Assembly: GCF_005145045.1 (NCBI RefSeq)
Contig: NZ_CP039692.1
Coordinates: 372,001-436,000, forward strand
Origin: Agrobacterium larrymoorei
Lineage (GTDB): Bacteria > Pseudomonadota > Alphaproteobacteria > Rhizobiales > Rhizobiaceae
Length of the DNA: 64,000 nt
Direction of reading: 5' to 3'
Position numbers and translations under genes: made by a program. This document shows positions 51,190-61,006 of the stretch, piece by piece; the stretch's first letter is position 1, and each line of letters opens with the position of its first letter. The notes beneath the pieces were generated by a model. It did no database searches, was not told where the DNA came from, and worked only from the letters and a program-made list of their open reading frames with translations.

Positions 51190-52275
51190 TCAATGGACCG
51201 GAGCCAGACGAAGCTGGCTCTGGGTATCGAACAGAAGAGCCTTTTGGCTGTCCGCTTTCAAGGCAATAGTCTCACCGATCTGAAGGTTCGTTCGGGTCTT
51301 GGAGGCGGCAGAGATTTGGCCAACGGGCGTATCGCAGATGACGACAGTGTCCGATCCCGTTGTTTCCACCGCGTGAACGGTTCCGGGGATCGAGCCAATC
51401 GTCTCGGACGAGACGAACTCGAAGTGCTCAGGCCTGATGCCAATGAAAACCGCTTCCGGTGTCATGTCTGCATAGTTTCCAGACACAGGCACCTGAATTT
51501 GGCTGCCTGCAAGCGATGCGGACTTATGATCGCCCGTCAGCCGGGCGCTGACGACGTTGATTGCGGGTGTGCCGATGAAGCCTGCGACGAAGAGGCTCTT
51601 GGGAGAGTCGTAAAGTTCAAGCGGCGTGCCCGCCTGCTCTACACGACCATCACGCAAAACAACGATCTTCTGGCCCATCGTCATCGCTTCGACCTGATCA
51701 TGCGTCACGTAGACAGAGGTCGTCTTCCAGCGCCGGTGAAGATCGCGAATTTCACCGCGAACCTGATTTCTCAGTTTCGCATCGAGGTTGGAAAGAGGCT
51801 CGTCAAACAGGAACACCGAAGGATTGCGGACGATTGCGCGCCCCATGGCAACGCGCTGACGCTGGCCGCCGGAAAGCTCCTTCGGTAGACGATCCAGCAG
51901 ATTTTCGAGACCGAGAATCTGCGCGACCTCGTTCGTCTTCCTGACGATCTCGTCCTTCGGGCGCTTTGCGAGGCGCAGAGCGAAGCTCATATTCTCCCGC
52001 ACGGTCATTTGCGGGTAAAGCGCGTAGCTCTGGAACACCATCGCGATATCGCGCTGCTTCGGCGGCAGATCGGTTACATCGCGTCCACCGATATGAACGC
52101 TGCCACCGCTTGCCGGCTCAAGTCCGGCAATGATGCGAAGAAGAGTGGATTTACCGGAACCGCTTGGCCCGATCAGGACGCAAAACTCGCCCTCCTCAAT
52201 ATCCACTGAGACATTCTTGATGATCTCGACGGCGCCGAACGATTTCGACACATGTTTGAGAGAAACAGCTCCCAT
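51190..52275 (-). CDS. sugar ABC transporter ATP-binding protein (UgpC/MalK type)
   Basis: A 361-residue CUT1 ATPase: [19 protein letters not shown] (Walker A), [15 protein letters not shown] (signature), [16 protein letters not shown] (Walker B), THDQVEAMT (switch), then a TOBE domain. Its gene order after the permeases at 53154 and 52304 gives a complete importer with the binding protein at 54156. 28 bp separate it from the second permease gene. Confidence 0.93.
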   Translation of the reverse strand: MGAVSLKHVSKSFGAVEIIKNVSVDIEEGEFCVLIGPSGSGKSTLLRIIAGLEPASGGSVHIGGRDVTDLPPKQRDIAMVFQSYALYPQMTVRENMSFALRLAKRPKDEIVRKTNEVAQILGLENLLDRLPKELSGGQRQRVAMGRAIVRNPSVFLFDEPLSNLDAKLRNQVRGEIRDLHRRWKTTSVYVTHDQVEAMTMGQKIVVLRDGRVEQAGTPLELYDSPKSLFVAGFIGTPAINVVSARLTGDHKSASLAGSQIQVPVSGNYADMTPEAVFIGIRPEHFEFVSSETIGSIPGTVHAVETTGSDTVVICDTPVGQISAASKTRTNLQIGETIALKADSQKALLFDTQSQLRLAPVH

Positions 52276-52303
52276 GAAAAATCCTCCGATTGGTCTGGCG
52301 CGA

Positions 52304-53146
52304 TTAACCCTTCACCGCGCCAGACATGACGCCGCGATTGAATTGCCGCTGAAGCAGCAGGTAAACGATGATGCTGGGTGCCATGGCGACAAGCGTTGCC
52401 GCCGTCAGAATATTCGGCGTGATCGTGTCATCGACACGCAAGGAAGCAAGCATGACCGGTAGTGTCATCAGATCCTTGTCATTCACCACGATGAGCGGTA
52501 GCAGATACTGATCCCAGATCATGATGAAGCCGAAAATGACGACCGTGCCGAGTGCGGGTCGAACAAGCGGCAGGATCACATGAAAGAAGACCTGAAGCTC
52601 ATTGGCGCCGTCAATTCTTGCCGCCTCTTCAAGCTCCATGGGGATGGCGCGCATGAATTCGGTCAGCATGAAAATGGAGAATGCCCAGCCAACGACGGGC
52701 AGGATCATCGCCAGATGCGTATCGTAAATAGACGCGTTGATGATCGGCAGCTCCTTCTGCATGACGAGATAGAGCGGAATAGCGATCACTTCTTCCGGCA
52801 GCATCAGCGTGCAGAGAATGAGCAGGCTTACCACCGCCATTCCCCGGAACTTCTTGCGGGCAAGCGCATACGCCGCGAGCGAACTGACCACTACCTGAAG
52901 AACGGTACCGACAGCCACGACGATGATTGAATTCGAAAGATAGCGCCAGACCTTCATATCGAAGATCGCGATCCTGAAGTTCTCCAGGGTCGGCTGTTGC
53001 GGGATAAGCATCAACTCGCCGGGCTTCAGGCTGACGCCGCTGAATGCCGTTACCAGGGTGCCCCAGAACGGTCCAACGAAGATGACGACGATCAGGACGT
53101 AAAGGAAAATGCGGATCAATCCGGCAAGCAGGGAAGGTTTCATCAT
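52304..53146 (-). CDS. carbohydrate ABC transporter permease (MalG/UgpE type)
   Basis: A 280-residue permease with six hydrophobic helices starting FLYVLIVVIFVGPFWGTLVTAF. The EAA loop is LEEAARIDGANELQVFFHVILPLVRPAL and the tail is GVMSGAVKG, as in the family. It lies 7 bp after its partner permease. The large ligand class is probably an oligouronide or its glycoside, inferred from the downstream GH28. Confidence 0.92.
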   Translation of the reverse strand: MMKPSLLAGLIRIFLYVLIVVIFVGPFWGTLVTAFSGVSLKPGELMLIPQQPTLENFRIAIFDMKVWRYLSNSIIVVAVGTVLQVVVSSLAAYALARKKFRGMAVVSLLILCTLMLPEEVIAIPLYLVMQKELPIINASIYDTHLAMILPVVGWAFSIFMLTEFMRAIPMELEEAARIDGANELQVFFHVILPLVRPALGTVVIFGFIMIWDQYLLPLIVVNDKDLMTLPVMLASLRVDDTITPNILTAATLVAMAPSIIVYLLLQRQFNRGVMSGAVKG

Positions 53147-53153
53147 GGCTTCC

Positions 53154-54095
53154 TTACCTCGCGATCTTCGACTTGATTTTCATGTGGACCAGCGTGAGCG
53201 CCATTGTGAAGAGAAGCAGCAGGAAGGAAACGGCTGAGGCATAGCCATAATTCAGCTCTTCGAAGCCCACCTTGTAAATGTGCGTCATGATGGTGGAGGT
53301 GGAGCCTGCGGGCCCGCCACCGGTCGTGGAATAGACTTCCGCGAAAATTCTGAAACCCCGGATGAAGGACAGCATGATCACCACCGAGATCGATGGGATG
53401 ATACCCGGCAGCGTGACGTGCCAAAGCTTGCGCAGCGGGCTTGCCCCATCGACATCGGCAGCATCGTAAAGCTCACGATTGATGGTTGCGAGGCCCGCGA
53501 TGAAGATCACCATGTCATAAGGCGCACTCTTCCAGATACTCATGAGAATGAGGACAGATAGTGCCTGATTGGGATCGGTCAGGAAGCCTTGCGGTTCAAT
53601 CCCGACGAATGAAAGCAGCGTGTTGACGATACCGTAAGGTGCAGAGTTGAAGATGATCCGCCATATTTCGGCGATGATGGCCACACTGGTAATTGCGGGT
53701 AGGAACACGACGGTTCTGATGAAGTGCAGATGGCGTGCGGGGCCCTCGAGCAGAAGCGCCATGGCAAAGGCAACGATCGAGGCCGAGAGGGTCGCGACAA
53801 TGACATAGATCGTCGTGTGGCCGATGGCCCTGCGAAGTTCAGGGTCTTCAAACGCGCGATAGAAGTTGGCAAGACCCACCCACTTGCTCTCGTCATAGAA
53901 CTGCACGTCGTAAAACGACATCATGAAGCCTGAGATCATCGGATAGAATTTGAACCATGAGAAGATGATCAGGGCTGGCGCCAGAAAGAGCCACGGCACG
54001 AGTTCGGTCATCACGCGACCTCTAAGTCGCTTGGCACGAAACGCACTCGTCGAGCTGGCGGGAACGGATTCTCCCGCCTGATCTTGGATAGACAT
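53154..54095 (-). CDS. carbohydrate ABC transporter permease (MalF/UgpA type)
   Basis: A 313-residue permease. Helix 1 is LVPWLFLAPALIIFSWFKFYPM, six segments in all, with the EAA loop YDAADVDGASPLRKLWHVTLPGIIPS and GGGPAGSTSTIMTHIYKVGF after it. First of the permease pair. About 30 cytosolic N-terminal residues precede helix 1. 60 bp downstream of the binding-protein gene. Confidence 0.92.
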   Translation of the reverse strand: MSIQDQAGESVPASSTSAFRAKRLRGRVMTELVPWLFLAPALIIFSWFKFYPMISGFMMSFYDVQFYDESKWVGLANFYRAFEDPELRRAIGHTTIYVIVATLSASIVAFAMALLLEGPARHLHFIRTVVFLPAITSVAIIAEIWRIIFNSAPYGIVNTLLSFVGIEPQGFLTDPNQALSVLILMSIWKSAPYDMVIFIAGLATINRELYDAADVDGASPLRKLWHVTLPGIIPSISVVIMLSFIRGFRIFAEVYSTTGGGPAGSTSTIMTHIYKVGFEELNYGYASAVSFLLLLFTMALTLVHMKIKSKIAR

Positions 54096-54155
54096 CTTTA
54101 CACCTCAGATGTGGAACGACACGTCCTCGAGACAGACTGGCGCAACAGCCGCCCG

Positions 54156-55457
54156 TTACTTCGCCGATGGCGACAGGACTTCCTGCGAGCGCAGCTCATC
54201 AGCCACTTGGCCGTTAAGGGTTTTCAGCTCTGCGCCCACATCCGCATCGCATTGAGAAATGATCTTGTTGAACCCCTCGCCCGTTATCATGCGAACGGCA
54301 GTCCAGTTCGGGATCGCAGGCATGTAGTGGCCGTATTTGTCGAATGTTTCCTTGAAGACCAGCCAGCGTGGATCGTTACGGATGGCGTTGACATCAACCT
54401 TGGAATTGACGGGCAAGCGCACAATCGGCGTGCGGCCCGTGCCTTGCGCCATCGCGATTTCCTGCCCCTTCGGGGAGATCAGAAATTCCAGGAATTTCAC
54501 CGGACCTTCATGCTGGCCTGCGGCTTTGGTTAGATACGCGCTCGTGCCTTCCGAAAGCGAAGCTATTCCGCCGGGACCTGCGGGCATCATAACCACTTCC
54601 ACCTTGTCCTTGCCGGGCTCCGCATCAAGCTGCGGGATGTGATAGGGGCCGGAGATGAAGATGCCCGTCTGACCAGACCGGAAGGTTGGCAAAGTATCGC
54701 CCGTTGTTGCATTAATCGCACCCGGTTGGCTAAGCTTGTCGCACACCATACCACGCACGTAAGTCAGTGCAGCTGCGGCTTGAGGCGTGTCGAGCGTCGG
54801 CACGAAACCGTCCGGCATCTGCTTTACGAAATCGCCACCGGCCTGCCAGATGAAGCTGCTGATGAACCAGCTTGCATAACCACGCGTGGTGGAGCCCGGT
54901 ATCGCCATGCCGAACGTATCGTCTTTTCCGTTGCCGTCCGGGTCCTTCTTGGTGAAGGCTTCGGCGAGCTGGCGAACATCTTCCCAGGTCTTTGGCTGCG
55001 GTAGCCCCAACTTTTCACGCCAGTCCTTACGGATGAACATGGCGAAGGACTGAGCCGAGATCGGAACGGAGTAGAATTTTCCGTCATTTGCCTTGGAGCC
55101 ATCCCAGGCAGATTGGGTGACGTCATTGCTTCCCGTGATCTTGGCGGGGTCCACCGGCTGCAGAATATTCATCTGCCGCATCTGGCCCAAAGCTGTGGTG
55201 TCATTGATGACCACGTCCGGGAGGCTGCGACCGGCAGCCGCGCGCGCCAGACGCTGCTCGAAATCGATACCGGTATTGAATGTCTCGACCTGAATTCCGG
55301 TATCGGCAGTGAACGCGTCCGTAAGCGCCTTCAGAACGCTGATGGATTCATCCGTCTGGCGCGACCAAACCTTGATCGTCTCCGCCTGCGCGCCCGTCGC
55401 CAACAAGCATAAAGCCACACCGCCTACGAGCACTCTGCGAAATTCTTTTCTCAACAT
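54156..55457 (-). CDS. sugar ABC transporter substrate-binding protein
   Basis: A 433-residue extracellular family-1 binding protein; residues 1-25 are a signal peptide (VLVGGVALCLLATGAQA). The mature region has IKVWSRQTDESISVLKALTDAFTADTGIQVETFN, AQSFAMFIRKDWREKLGLPQPKTWEDVRQLAEAF and TGIFISGPYHIPQL. ATG at 55457 follows TTGGAGGAA. First gene of the leftward seven-gene operon (binding protein, two permeases, ATPase, SMP-30, UxuA-like, GH28), preceded by a LacI-type operator at 55524. Confidence 0.92.
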   Translation of the reverse strand: MLRKEFRRVLVGGVALCLLATGAQAETIKVWSRQTDESISVLKALTDAFTADTGIQVETFNTGIDFEQRLARAAAGRSLPDVVINDTTALGQMRQMNILQPVDPAKITGSNDVTQSAWDGSKANDGKFYSVPISAQSFAMFIRKDWREKLGLPQPKTWEDVRQLAEAFTKKDPDGNGKDDTFGMAIPGSTTRGYASWFISSFIWQAGGDFVKQMPDGFVPTLDTPQAAAALTYVRGMVCDKLSQPGAINATTGDTLPTFRSGQTGIFISGPYHIPQLDAEPGKDKVEVVMMPAGPGGIASLSEGTSAYLTKAAGQHEGPVKFLEFLISPKGQEIAMAQGTGRTPIVRLPVNSKVDVNAIRNDPRWLVFKETFDKYGHYMPAIPNWTAVRMITGEGFNKIISQCDADVGAELKTLNGQVADELRSQEVLSPSAK

Positions 55458-55523
55458 AAATTCCTCCAACAACCACGCACGGCCTGCTCTACAGGCACGC
55501 TGCTCCTCACTCATAAGATAAGT

Positions 55524-55535
55524 TAAAACGTTTTA
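55524..55535. promoter_or_regulatory. LacI-type operator upstream of the uronide operon
   Basis: TAAAACGTTTTA is a perfect 12-bp palindrome with a central CG, the hallmark of LacI/GalR operators. It lies 67 bp upstream of the binding-protein start, in the 369-bp gap (55458-55826) shared with the divergent epimerase-LacI genes. The rest of the gap is AT-rich and appears non-coding. Confidence 0.78.
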
Positions 55536-55826
55536 CCAAGTTGATCAAGCCATTTATATGATATCTTGAAAACTGGATGGGGATTTTAGCCGAATGTCAT
55601 CGGAATGAGTATGAAGACTTGGATTTACAAGCCTTTTCTAAATTAGATAAACTCCTTAAAATAGATTATCTGCTTGGATAGTGACAAACTCATCATATGA
55701 CTTATAATTCGAAAGCCTGCGCAATTGATGGAGATATGGCAATCGAAACGTTCTCTCGACCAAGACGGCATGCCTTCCCGGAAGCAGTGACCGCAGCAAC
55801 ACATTCTAGTAACGAAGGGTTTGGGG

Positions 55827-56741
55827 ATGGTCATTGAACTGCGATCCGATGAATGGCGGGTAACCCTGTCTCCCCATTATGGAGCAACCATCCTTTCGGC
55901 AGATGCGCGGCGTGATGAAGGTCGATGGGAGCCGATTTTCGCCCCGCTCGAAAAGCCGGAAGCAGGCCTTAACGGCGGCTGCTTCGTGATGGCGCCCTTC
56001 GCAAACCGCATCAAGGGAGGTCGTTTCAATTTCAATGGACGAGACATTTCATTTCCTATGAATCGGCCAGCGTCCAATGTGGCATGTCACGGTCTGGCGC
56101 GAGAGCGGGTTTGGGACGTATTGGAGCAAGATGCTACCAGCGTGACGCTGCACTGCCGGATAAATGAGGCTGATTACCCTTGGCGGTTTTCCATCACGCA
56201 GCGGATATCCATTGCCGGGTCCACTCTATCTATCGAGCTTGAGATCGAAAACGAGGGGGACGTGGAAATGCCATTCGGCATGGGTCTTCACCCTTGGTTC
56301 CCCCGCACCGCCGATACCCTGCTGAAATTACCGGCTCCCGGCCATTACGAGCAGGACGACACCGGGCTTCCGACACCGGTACTCGGCCATCACGCCGCGC
56401 CTTATCTTGATGCATCACGGCCGCTGAAGGATCTTGGCCATTTCGATGCATGCTTTGCCGGCTGGCCATCCGGCACCGCGCAGATCATTTGGCCGTCGCG
56501 ACATCTTTCGCTGATGTTGACTGCGCGTGGCGCATTGGCGCGGTTCGTACATTTATATTCACCAGACAATCGCGATGTCTTTTGCGTCGAGCCAGTCAGT
56601 CATCCACCCGATGTCGTAAATCGTCCCGCGCTGGGGAACGATGCGGCAATGACGGTACTTTCATCCGGAGAAAAAATGTCGGGAGAACTACAGTTGCGCG
56701 CCTCTTCTCTTCAGAACGATCCGGGGCGGTCAGCTCTATGA
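55827..56741 (+). CDS. aldose 1-epimerase family protein
   Basis: A 304-residue mutarotase-like beta-sandwich. GATILSADARRDEGRWEPIF, GGCFVMAPFANRIKGGRF (with the Asn-Arg of galactose mutarotase), NVACHGLARERVWDV (catalytic His) and MPFGMGLHPWFPR (second His) fit the GalM-like family. Catalytic His and Glu positions appear kept. ATG at 55827 is preferred to TTG at 55821. It would interconvert sugar anomers for the imported uronide or galactoside. Overlaps the lacI gene by ATGA. Confidence 0.85.
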   Translation: MVIELRSDEWRVTLSPHYGATILSADARRDEGRWEPIFAPLEKPEAGLNGGCFVMAPFANRIKGGRFNFNGRDISFPMNRPASNVACHGLARERVWDVLEQDATSVTLHCRINEADYPWRFSITQRISIAGSTLSIELEIENEGDVEMPFGMGLHPWFPRTADTLLKLPAPGHYEQDDTGLPTPVLGHHAAPYLDASRPLKDLGHFDACFAGWPSGTAQIIWPSRHLSLMLTARGALARFVHLYSPDNRDVFCVEPVSHPPDVVNRPALGNDAAMTVLSSGEKMSGELQLRASSLQNDPGRSAL

Positions 56742-57748
56742 GGCACCGTAAGTTACGACCCACTTTGCGCATGCTTGCTGACAAGGCCGGTGTTTCCGTC
56801 GGCGCAGCGTCGCGGGCTCTAAGAGGCGATGTCCGCATTTCCGATGCCACGCGCGCAAGGGTCAATGCATTGGCATCAGAGCTTGGATATACACCCAATC
56901 GCGCAGGTCTCGGCCTTCGCACAGGCCGAACGCACGTGATTGCCGCATTGGTTTACCGGCATGACGAGATACTCGGCTTCGGCCCCTCGTGGATATCGGG
57001 CATCTCCAAGGCGACGAAAGATACACCCTATCAGATCAACGTGCTGCCGATGTATGGTGACGAAGATAATCTGGCGCCGTTTCAGCAGATCATTCACAGC
57101 GGCGCTGCCGACGGATTGCTTTTCACCCGCACGCGCCCGGATGACAAACGGGTGAAACTGCTGATGGAGGCAGGATATCCGTTCGTCTGTCACGGCAGGA
57201 CCGAAATTCCCGGGCACGCCTGGTTTGATTTCGACAATGAGGAATTCGCACGTCACGCCATCCGCGCAATGGCTCGAGCAGGCCGCCGCAAAGTCGCAGT
57301 CATCATGCCGCCGCAGCAGTTCATGTTTCAGCGTTTCATTCTGGCCGGGATAGAAGACGAGGCACAGAAGCTGGAAATCGAACTCGATCTCTGCGATGGC
57401 GTCAGCCTCGATACCCCTGCGGATGAACTCGAGGCCTATTTAAGAAACCGCTTCGCCTCATCCGGCAAATGGTGCGATGGCATCGTCTGCCCCGGAGAAA
57501 CATCGGCAATCGTCGCCGCAGCAGTGGTCTCCGACCACGGAATGACCCCGCAAAGCGACATCCTGATCATAGCGAAACAGACCACCTCGCTTTTCGAAAA
57601 GCTGAGACCGCGCTTTCCCGCCGTCTGCGAAGATGTGACGGCAGCTGGCGAGATCATGACGAGGATGTTGATGCGTTTGATAGACGGGGCTTCACCAAGC
57701 GTGCAGAACCATCTTCAGGAGGCTGTTTGGAACGGCGCCGAGAGCTGA
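56738..57748 (+). CDS. LacI family transcriptional regulator
   Basis: A 336-residue regulator. LRMLADKAGVSVGAASRALRGDVRISDATRARVNALASELGYTPNRAGLGLRTGRT is the helix-turn-helix plus hinge helix; the remainder is the sugar-binding fold (LDLCDGVSL, IVCPGETSAIVAAAVVSDHG). It is cotranscribed with the epimerase gene, divergent from the uronide ABC operon. Its expected operator is the TAAAACGTTTTA palindrome at 55524, which would make it the repressor (or sensor) of that operon. Confidence 0.9.
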   Translation: MRHRKLRPTLRMLADKAGVSVGAASRALRGDVRISDATRARVNALASELGYTPNRAGLGLRTGRTHVIAALVYRHDEILGFGPSWISGISKATKDTPYQINVLPMYGDEDNLAPFQQIIHSGAADGLLFTRTRPDDKRVKLLMEAGYPFVCHGRTEIPGHAWFDFDNEEFARHAIRAMARAGRRKVAVIMPPQQFMFQRFILAGIEDEAQKLEIELDLCDGVSLDTPADELEAYLRNRFASSGKWCDGIVCPGETSAIVAAAVVSDHGMTPQSDILIIAKQTTSLFEKLRPRFPAVCEDVTAAGEIMTRMLMRLIDGASPSVQNHLQEAVWNGAES

Positions 57749-58019
57749 GGACCTGTCTGGACACCTGTGACTGCAGCATTGCTGGCACCCCGTCCGGCTT
57801 ATGAAGGTTTTGCTACAAAACTGAAAAAACACTGACAAAAACTGTAGCCTCACTGACATGATCAATCACTAAAGAAGGCCTGGGAATACGGCAGTTGCGG
57901 ACGAGCATTCGTTCTTTTTTAGAAGTCAACAAATCCTGGTGCCAATGACCTCATGGAAAGGCGCGAGCCTAAGCTGGGCCTGGCGAATTCATCACGGCAC
58001 GACGGTCGACCGACAAATG
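57749..58019. other. intergenic stretch with no clear gene
   Basis: Between the end of lacI and the terminator of the RTX gene. AT-rich and includes short direct runs such as AAAACTGAAAAAAC near 57820. I see no gene or RNA here. Confidence 0.5.
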
Positions 58020-58050
58020 GATACCGCCAGAAGATTATCCTGGCGGTATC
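58020..58050 (-). terminator. hairpin after the large RTX gene
   Basis: GATACCGCCAG (58020-58030) pairs perfectly over 11 bp with CTGGCGGTATC (58040-58050), 9 bp beyond the leftward RTX stop. The T run is weak. Confidence 0.75.
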
Positions 58051-58058
58051 TGTTGTTC

Positions 58059-60287
58059 TCAGACGAATTCGAAGTCCGATGCAACGAGGGGGCCAATTCC
58101 CGGCCAAAGGATTACACTCAGGTCATCTGCATAGATGTTCATCATGGTCCCTTTTTGACTGAAGGTCAGGTCAGAGAAGTCATCGGCAATCGCACTGTCG
58201 ATCCGGATCTTGTCGCCATCAGAACGAGAAAAATCTAAGATGAGATTTCGCCCTGCGGGGTCGCTGAAGTAAAAGACGTCTGCACCTGTTCCGCCACTCA
58301 ACCGATGTAACCCGTGGGTCCCAGCGATATCGATACCCGGGTCCAGAAAATCGTTACCTGCATCGCCGATGAGCTGATCGGTCCCGCCACCGCCGAAAAG
58401 ATAGTCGTTACCGTCACCACCACGAAGTTCATCGTCACCGCTTTCCCCGTAAAGGAAATCATCGCCATCCTCACCCTTGAGGTTGTCGTTGCCACCTGCT
58501 CCATACAGGGTATCATTGCCCCCTCGACCATAGAGTTTATCTTGTCCCTCGCCACCGGTGATCTGGTTGGAAGCTTCGTCCCCAATCCCTGCACCGGAGA
58601 ACTCGAAATCCGATGCTACAAGTGTCCCAATTCCGGGAAAGAGAGAGATACTCAACTCACCTGCCTCGATGGTGGTGATACTGCCTCCTACAGTGACGGT
58701 CAGTTCAGAAAAGTCACCGGCAATCGCACCATCGATCCGTATCTTGTCGCCTTCAGAACGAGAAAAATCCCGAATTATATGTGTCCCTGCGGGGTCGCTG
58801 AAGTAAAAGACATCTGCACCTGTTCCACCAGTCAACTGATGATAGCTGTCGGGCGCTCCGGCAGCGCCGACACCACCGTCCAGAAAATCGTTGCCCGCAC
58901 CGCCATAAAGGTAATCGATGCCATCGCCACCGTAAAGATCGTCGTCGCCATCACCACCATAGAGACTATCAACTTTAGCGCTGCCGGTGATCGTTTGGCC
59001 CGTTGCACTGTGTTGAACATCATAGAAAGCAAAATTGCTGGCATCCAGCGTAGGGTTATTTTCGACATAGATATCAAAACCACCGACGCGGATTCGACCG
59101 GTTGTGACCTCGGTCTGTGAGATTTCAAGGTCAGAGAACTCGTCAGCAATTTTCGATGAGATGACAATCTTGTCGCCATCGGCGGCAGAGTAGTCCTTTA
59201 TTGTAGGCGCCGCCCCCGCACCACCGAAATAAAATGTGTCCGCGCCCAGGCCCCCGGTGATTTCGTCCAAGCCTCTTCCGCCGTCGATAAAGTCGTCTCC
59301 ATTGCCGCCGAAAAGCTTGTCAGTGTCATCCCCGGCAATAATGATGTCGTTGCCATCGTAGCCCATTATAAAGTCAGCTCCATCGGTGCCAACCAAATAG
59401 TCATCACCGTTGCCGCCATGTATGTACTCGTATGATACGCCACCCGCGCCATCGTCATCGCCACCCGAATCACCGCCATCGTCCGCCCAGACAAAATCTG
59501 AGGCTGTTAGTGCCTGGCTACCATTAACGATTATTTCCAGGCCACCCACAGTTACACTGCTCGATGCGCCGTTGCTGGTGATCGTCAGATCGGAAAAATT
59601 ATTGGCAATCGTATTGGCGATGCGTATCTTGTCCCCATCGGCCCTCGAAAAGTCGGTAATGGTGGTCGTCGCATCTTCATCCTTGAAGTCGTAGATATCG
59701 GCGCCTGCGCCACCGATCAATGTATTCGTACCCGTTCCACCATCGAGCACATCCGCTCCACCATATCCATAAAGTGTGTCATTACCGGCGCGGCCTTCAA
59801 CGACTTCGCCTAAGCCGCCACCCCAAAATGTATCGTTGCCGGCGCTGCCGAAAATGCCGGTAATGTTGTTCATTTTTTTAATCGAATCGAAATTGATCGA
59901 TCCAGCGAAATTGACGTAACCGGGGCCATCATTCGCATTGTCGAGCACCTCAATGCTGCTCATCGACTTGATCTGGATCTCAGTCCACAAATAGCCAGCC
60001 GTGGATAAGATTCGTATGGTATCCTCACCCTCCCCGCCGTTGAAAGTATCCCAGCCATTATGGAGGCCCCCCGCCGGGTTCAACCCGATATCGCTTCCGT
60101 AACCACCAACTTCGAAGACATCGTTACCAATGCCACCGTTCAGAATATCGTCACCGCGGCCACCATTGATATAATCGTTGCCATCGCCGCCATTAACGGT
60201 GTCATTGCCATTGTATGCGTAGATCAAATCCGATCCGGACGTACCCGGTATTACTTCTGCAGAATTTGTTCCAGTTATCTGAGCCAT
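58059..60287 (-). CDS. RTX calcium-binding repeat protein, predicted type I secreted
   Basis: A 742-residue acidic protein made of RTX nonapeptides (GGxGxDxLxG), with groups at about 24-58, 165-200, 291-345, 441-475 and 578-650. Four modules of serralysin C-terminal (M10_C-like) type follow such repeats, at about 185-267, 345-422, 486-564 and 664-742; each has DFSR-x-DGDKIRI, a short FSDLT strand and ends ASDF. No catalytic domain or signal peptide is seen. The end SDFEFV resembles uncleaved T1SS signals. Type I exporter genes are not in the window. A surface or adhesive matrix role is plausible but unproven. Confidence 0.88.
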   Translation of the reverse strand: MAQITGTNSAEVIPGTSGSDLIYAYNGNDTVNGGDGNDYINGGRGDDILNGGIGNDVFEVGGYGSDIGLNPAGGLHNGWDTFNGGEGEDTIRILSTAGYLWTEIQIKSMSSIEVLDNANDGPGYVNFAGSINFDSIKKMNNITGIFGSAGNDTFWGGGLGEVVEGRAGNDTLYGYGGADVLDGGTGTNTLIGGAGADIYDFKDEDATTTITDFSRADGDKIRIANTIANNFSDLTITSNGASSSVTVGGLEIIVNGSQALTASDFVWADDGGDSGGDDDGAGGVSYEYIHGGNGDDYLVGTDGADFIMGYDGNDIIIAGDDTDKLFGGNGDDFIDGGRGLDEITGGLGADTFYFGGAGAAPTIKDYSAADGDKIVISSKIADEFSDLEISQTEVTTGRIRVGGFDIYVENNPTLDASNFAFYDVQHSATGQTITGSAKVDSLYGGDGDDDLYGGDGIDYLYGGAGNDFLDGGVGAAGAPDSYHQLTGGTGADVFYFSDPAGTHIIRDFSRSEGDKIRIDGAIAGDFSELTVTVGGSITTIEAGELSISLFPGIGTLVASDFEFSGAGIGDEASNQITGGEGQDKLYGRGGNDTLYGAGGNDNLKGEDGDDFLYGESGDDELRGGDGNDYLFGGGGTDQLIGDAGNDFLDPGIDIAGTHGLHRLSGGTGADVFYFSDPAGRNLILDFSRSDGDKIRIDSAIADDFSDLTFSQKGTMMNIYADDLSVILWPGIGPLVASDFEFV

Positions 60288-60972
60288 CGTTCTCTCTCAA
60301 ATTGTCTATGACTATCTGTTGGATATGCTGCTGTGCGGTACGCAATTTCAAATTTACTAATGCTTCATCCGTCATTTCAAACTTAGCGCCGTTTAAGCGA
60401 AGCACGACACAAGAGGCTGAATTTCAAAATGTGAAACTCTCCAGCGGGATCAATATTTACACCGCGACTTAATCGTGGAAGTTGTTTTGGTAGCCCCAAC
60501 CAAAAAAAGGAAATGCCACAACCAGTAAACGAGTTGATGTCGCGAAAATTGAACAACGCCCTCTGCAGGCGATATGAATTAAATAATATAATTCAAATGT
60601 ACTGAGTTAGAGGAATATTTTAGAGAGATTTAATTGTATAATTTTGAATTTCTTTATGGAACCTATATCAGACGTCGCATAAAGTCCACCCCAAGGTTGA
60701 AAAAATTAATTACACAATCATTTGATAGGATGGATTTTATCAACGGAATTCATAAATGCAGCCGCATTAAGTGACTAAGACCATGTAAAGTAATTCCTTA
60801 CTGAGATTTAATAGCGTGAAATACTTTCAGAAAACATAGTAATGTGCACTCGACAACATGATGGCACAACCCGCATTAACGAACTGGTAACGATTCTAAA
60901 ATACAACTTATACAAGATTACGTGAGGGTTTCGTGGAGAATCTCTCGAAACAATCTGTCTGGAGAGCATCTT
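60288..60972. other. 685-bp AT-rich region between divergent RTX genes
   Basis: This gap must contain the promoters of both RTX genes. It is much richer in A/T than the flanks, notably at 60590-60720. I find no inverted repeat I trust and no gene. Its composition and the RTX pair it separates suggest acquired DNA. Confidence 0.5.
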
Positions 60973-61006
60973 ATGACATCCATTTCAAATTCATTCACCA
61001 ACGGCG
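60971..61006 (+). repeat. 36-bp direct repeat, copy 1 (start of the RTX-like gene)
   Basis: This copy spans the start codon and first 11 codons of the RTX-like gene; it begins TTATGACATCCATTTC. An identical 36-bp copy lies at 62034-62069, 9 bp past that gene's stop. Confidence 0.95.

Noticed and set aside
58314..59120. 268-residue rightward frame rich in Val, Ile and Thr inside the RTX gene
   Set aside because: Arises from the antisense of Gly-Asp repeats; the leftward frame has the RTX signature.
58059..60287. CRISPR-like or tandem DNA repeats
   Set aside because: The periodicity is protein-level RTX coding repetition with diverged codons, without constant repeats and unique spacers.
60202..60405. 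67-residue leftward frame starting just before the RTX gene
   Set aside because: The first 40 residues look fairly coding-like, but it needs a GTG start without a ribosome site and overlaps the RTX start in another frame.
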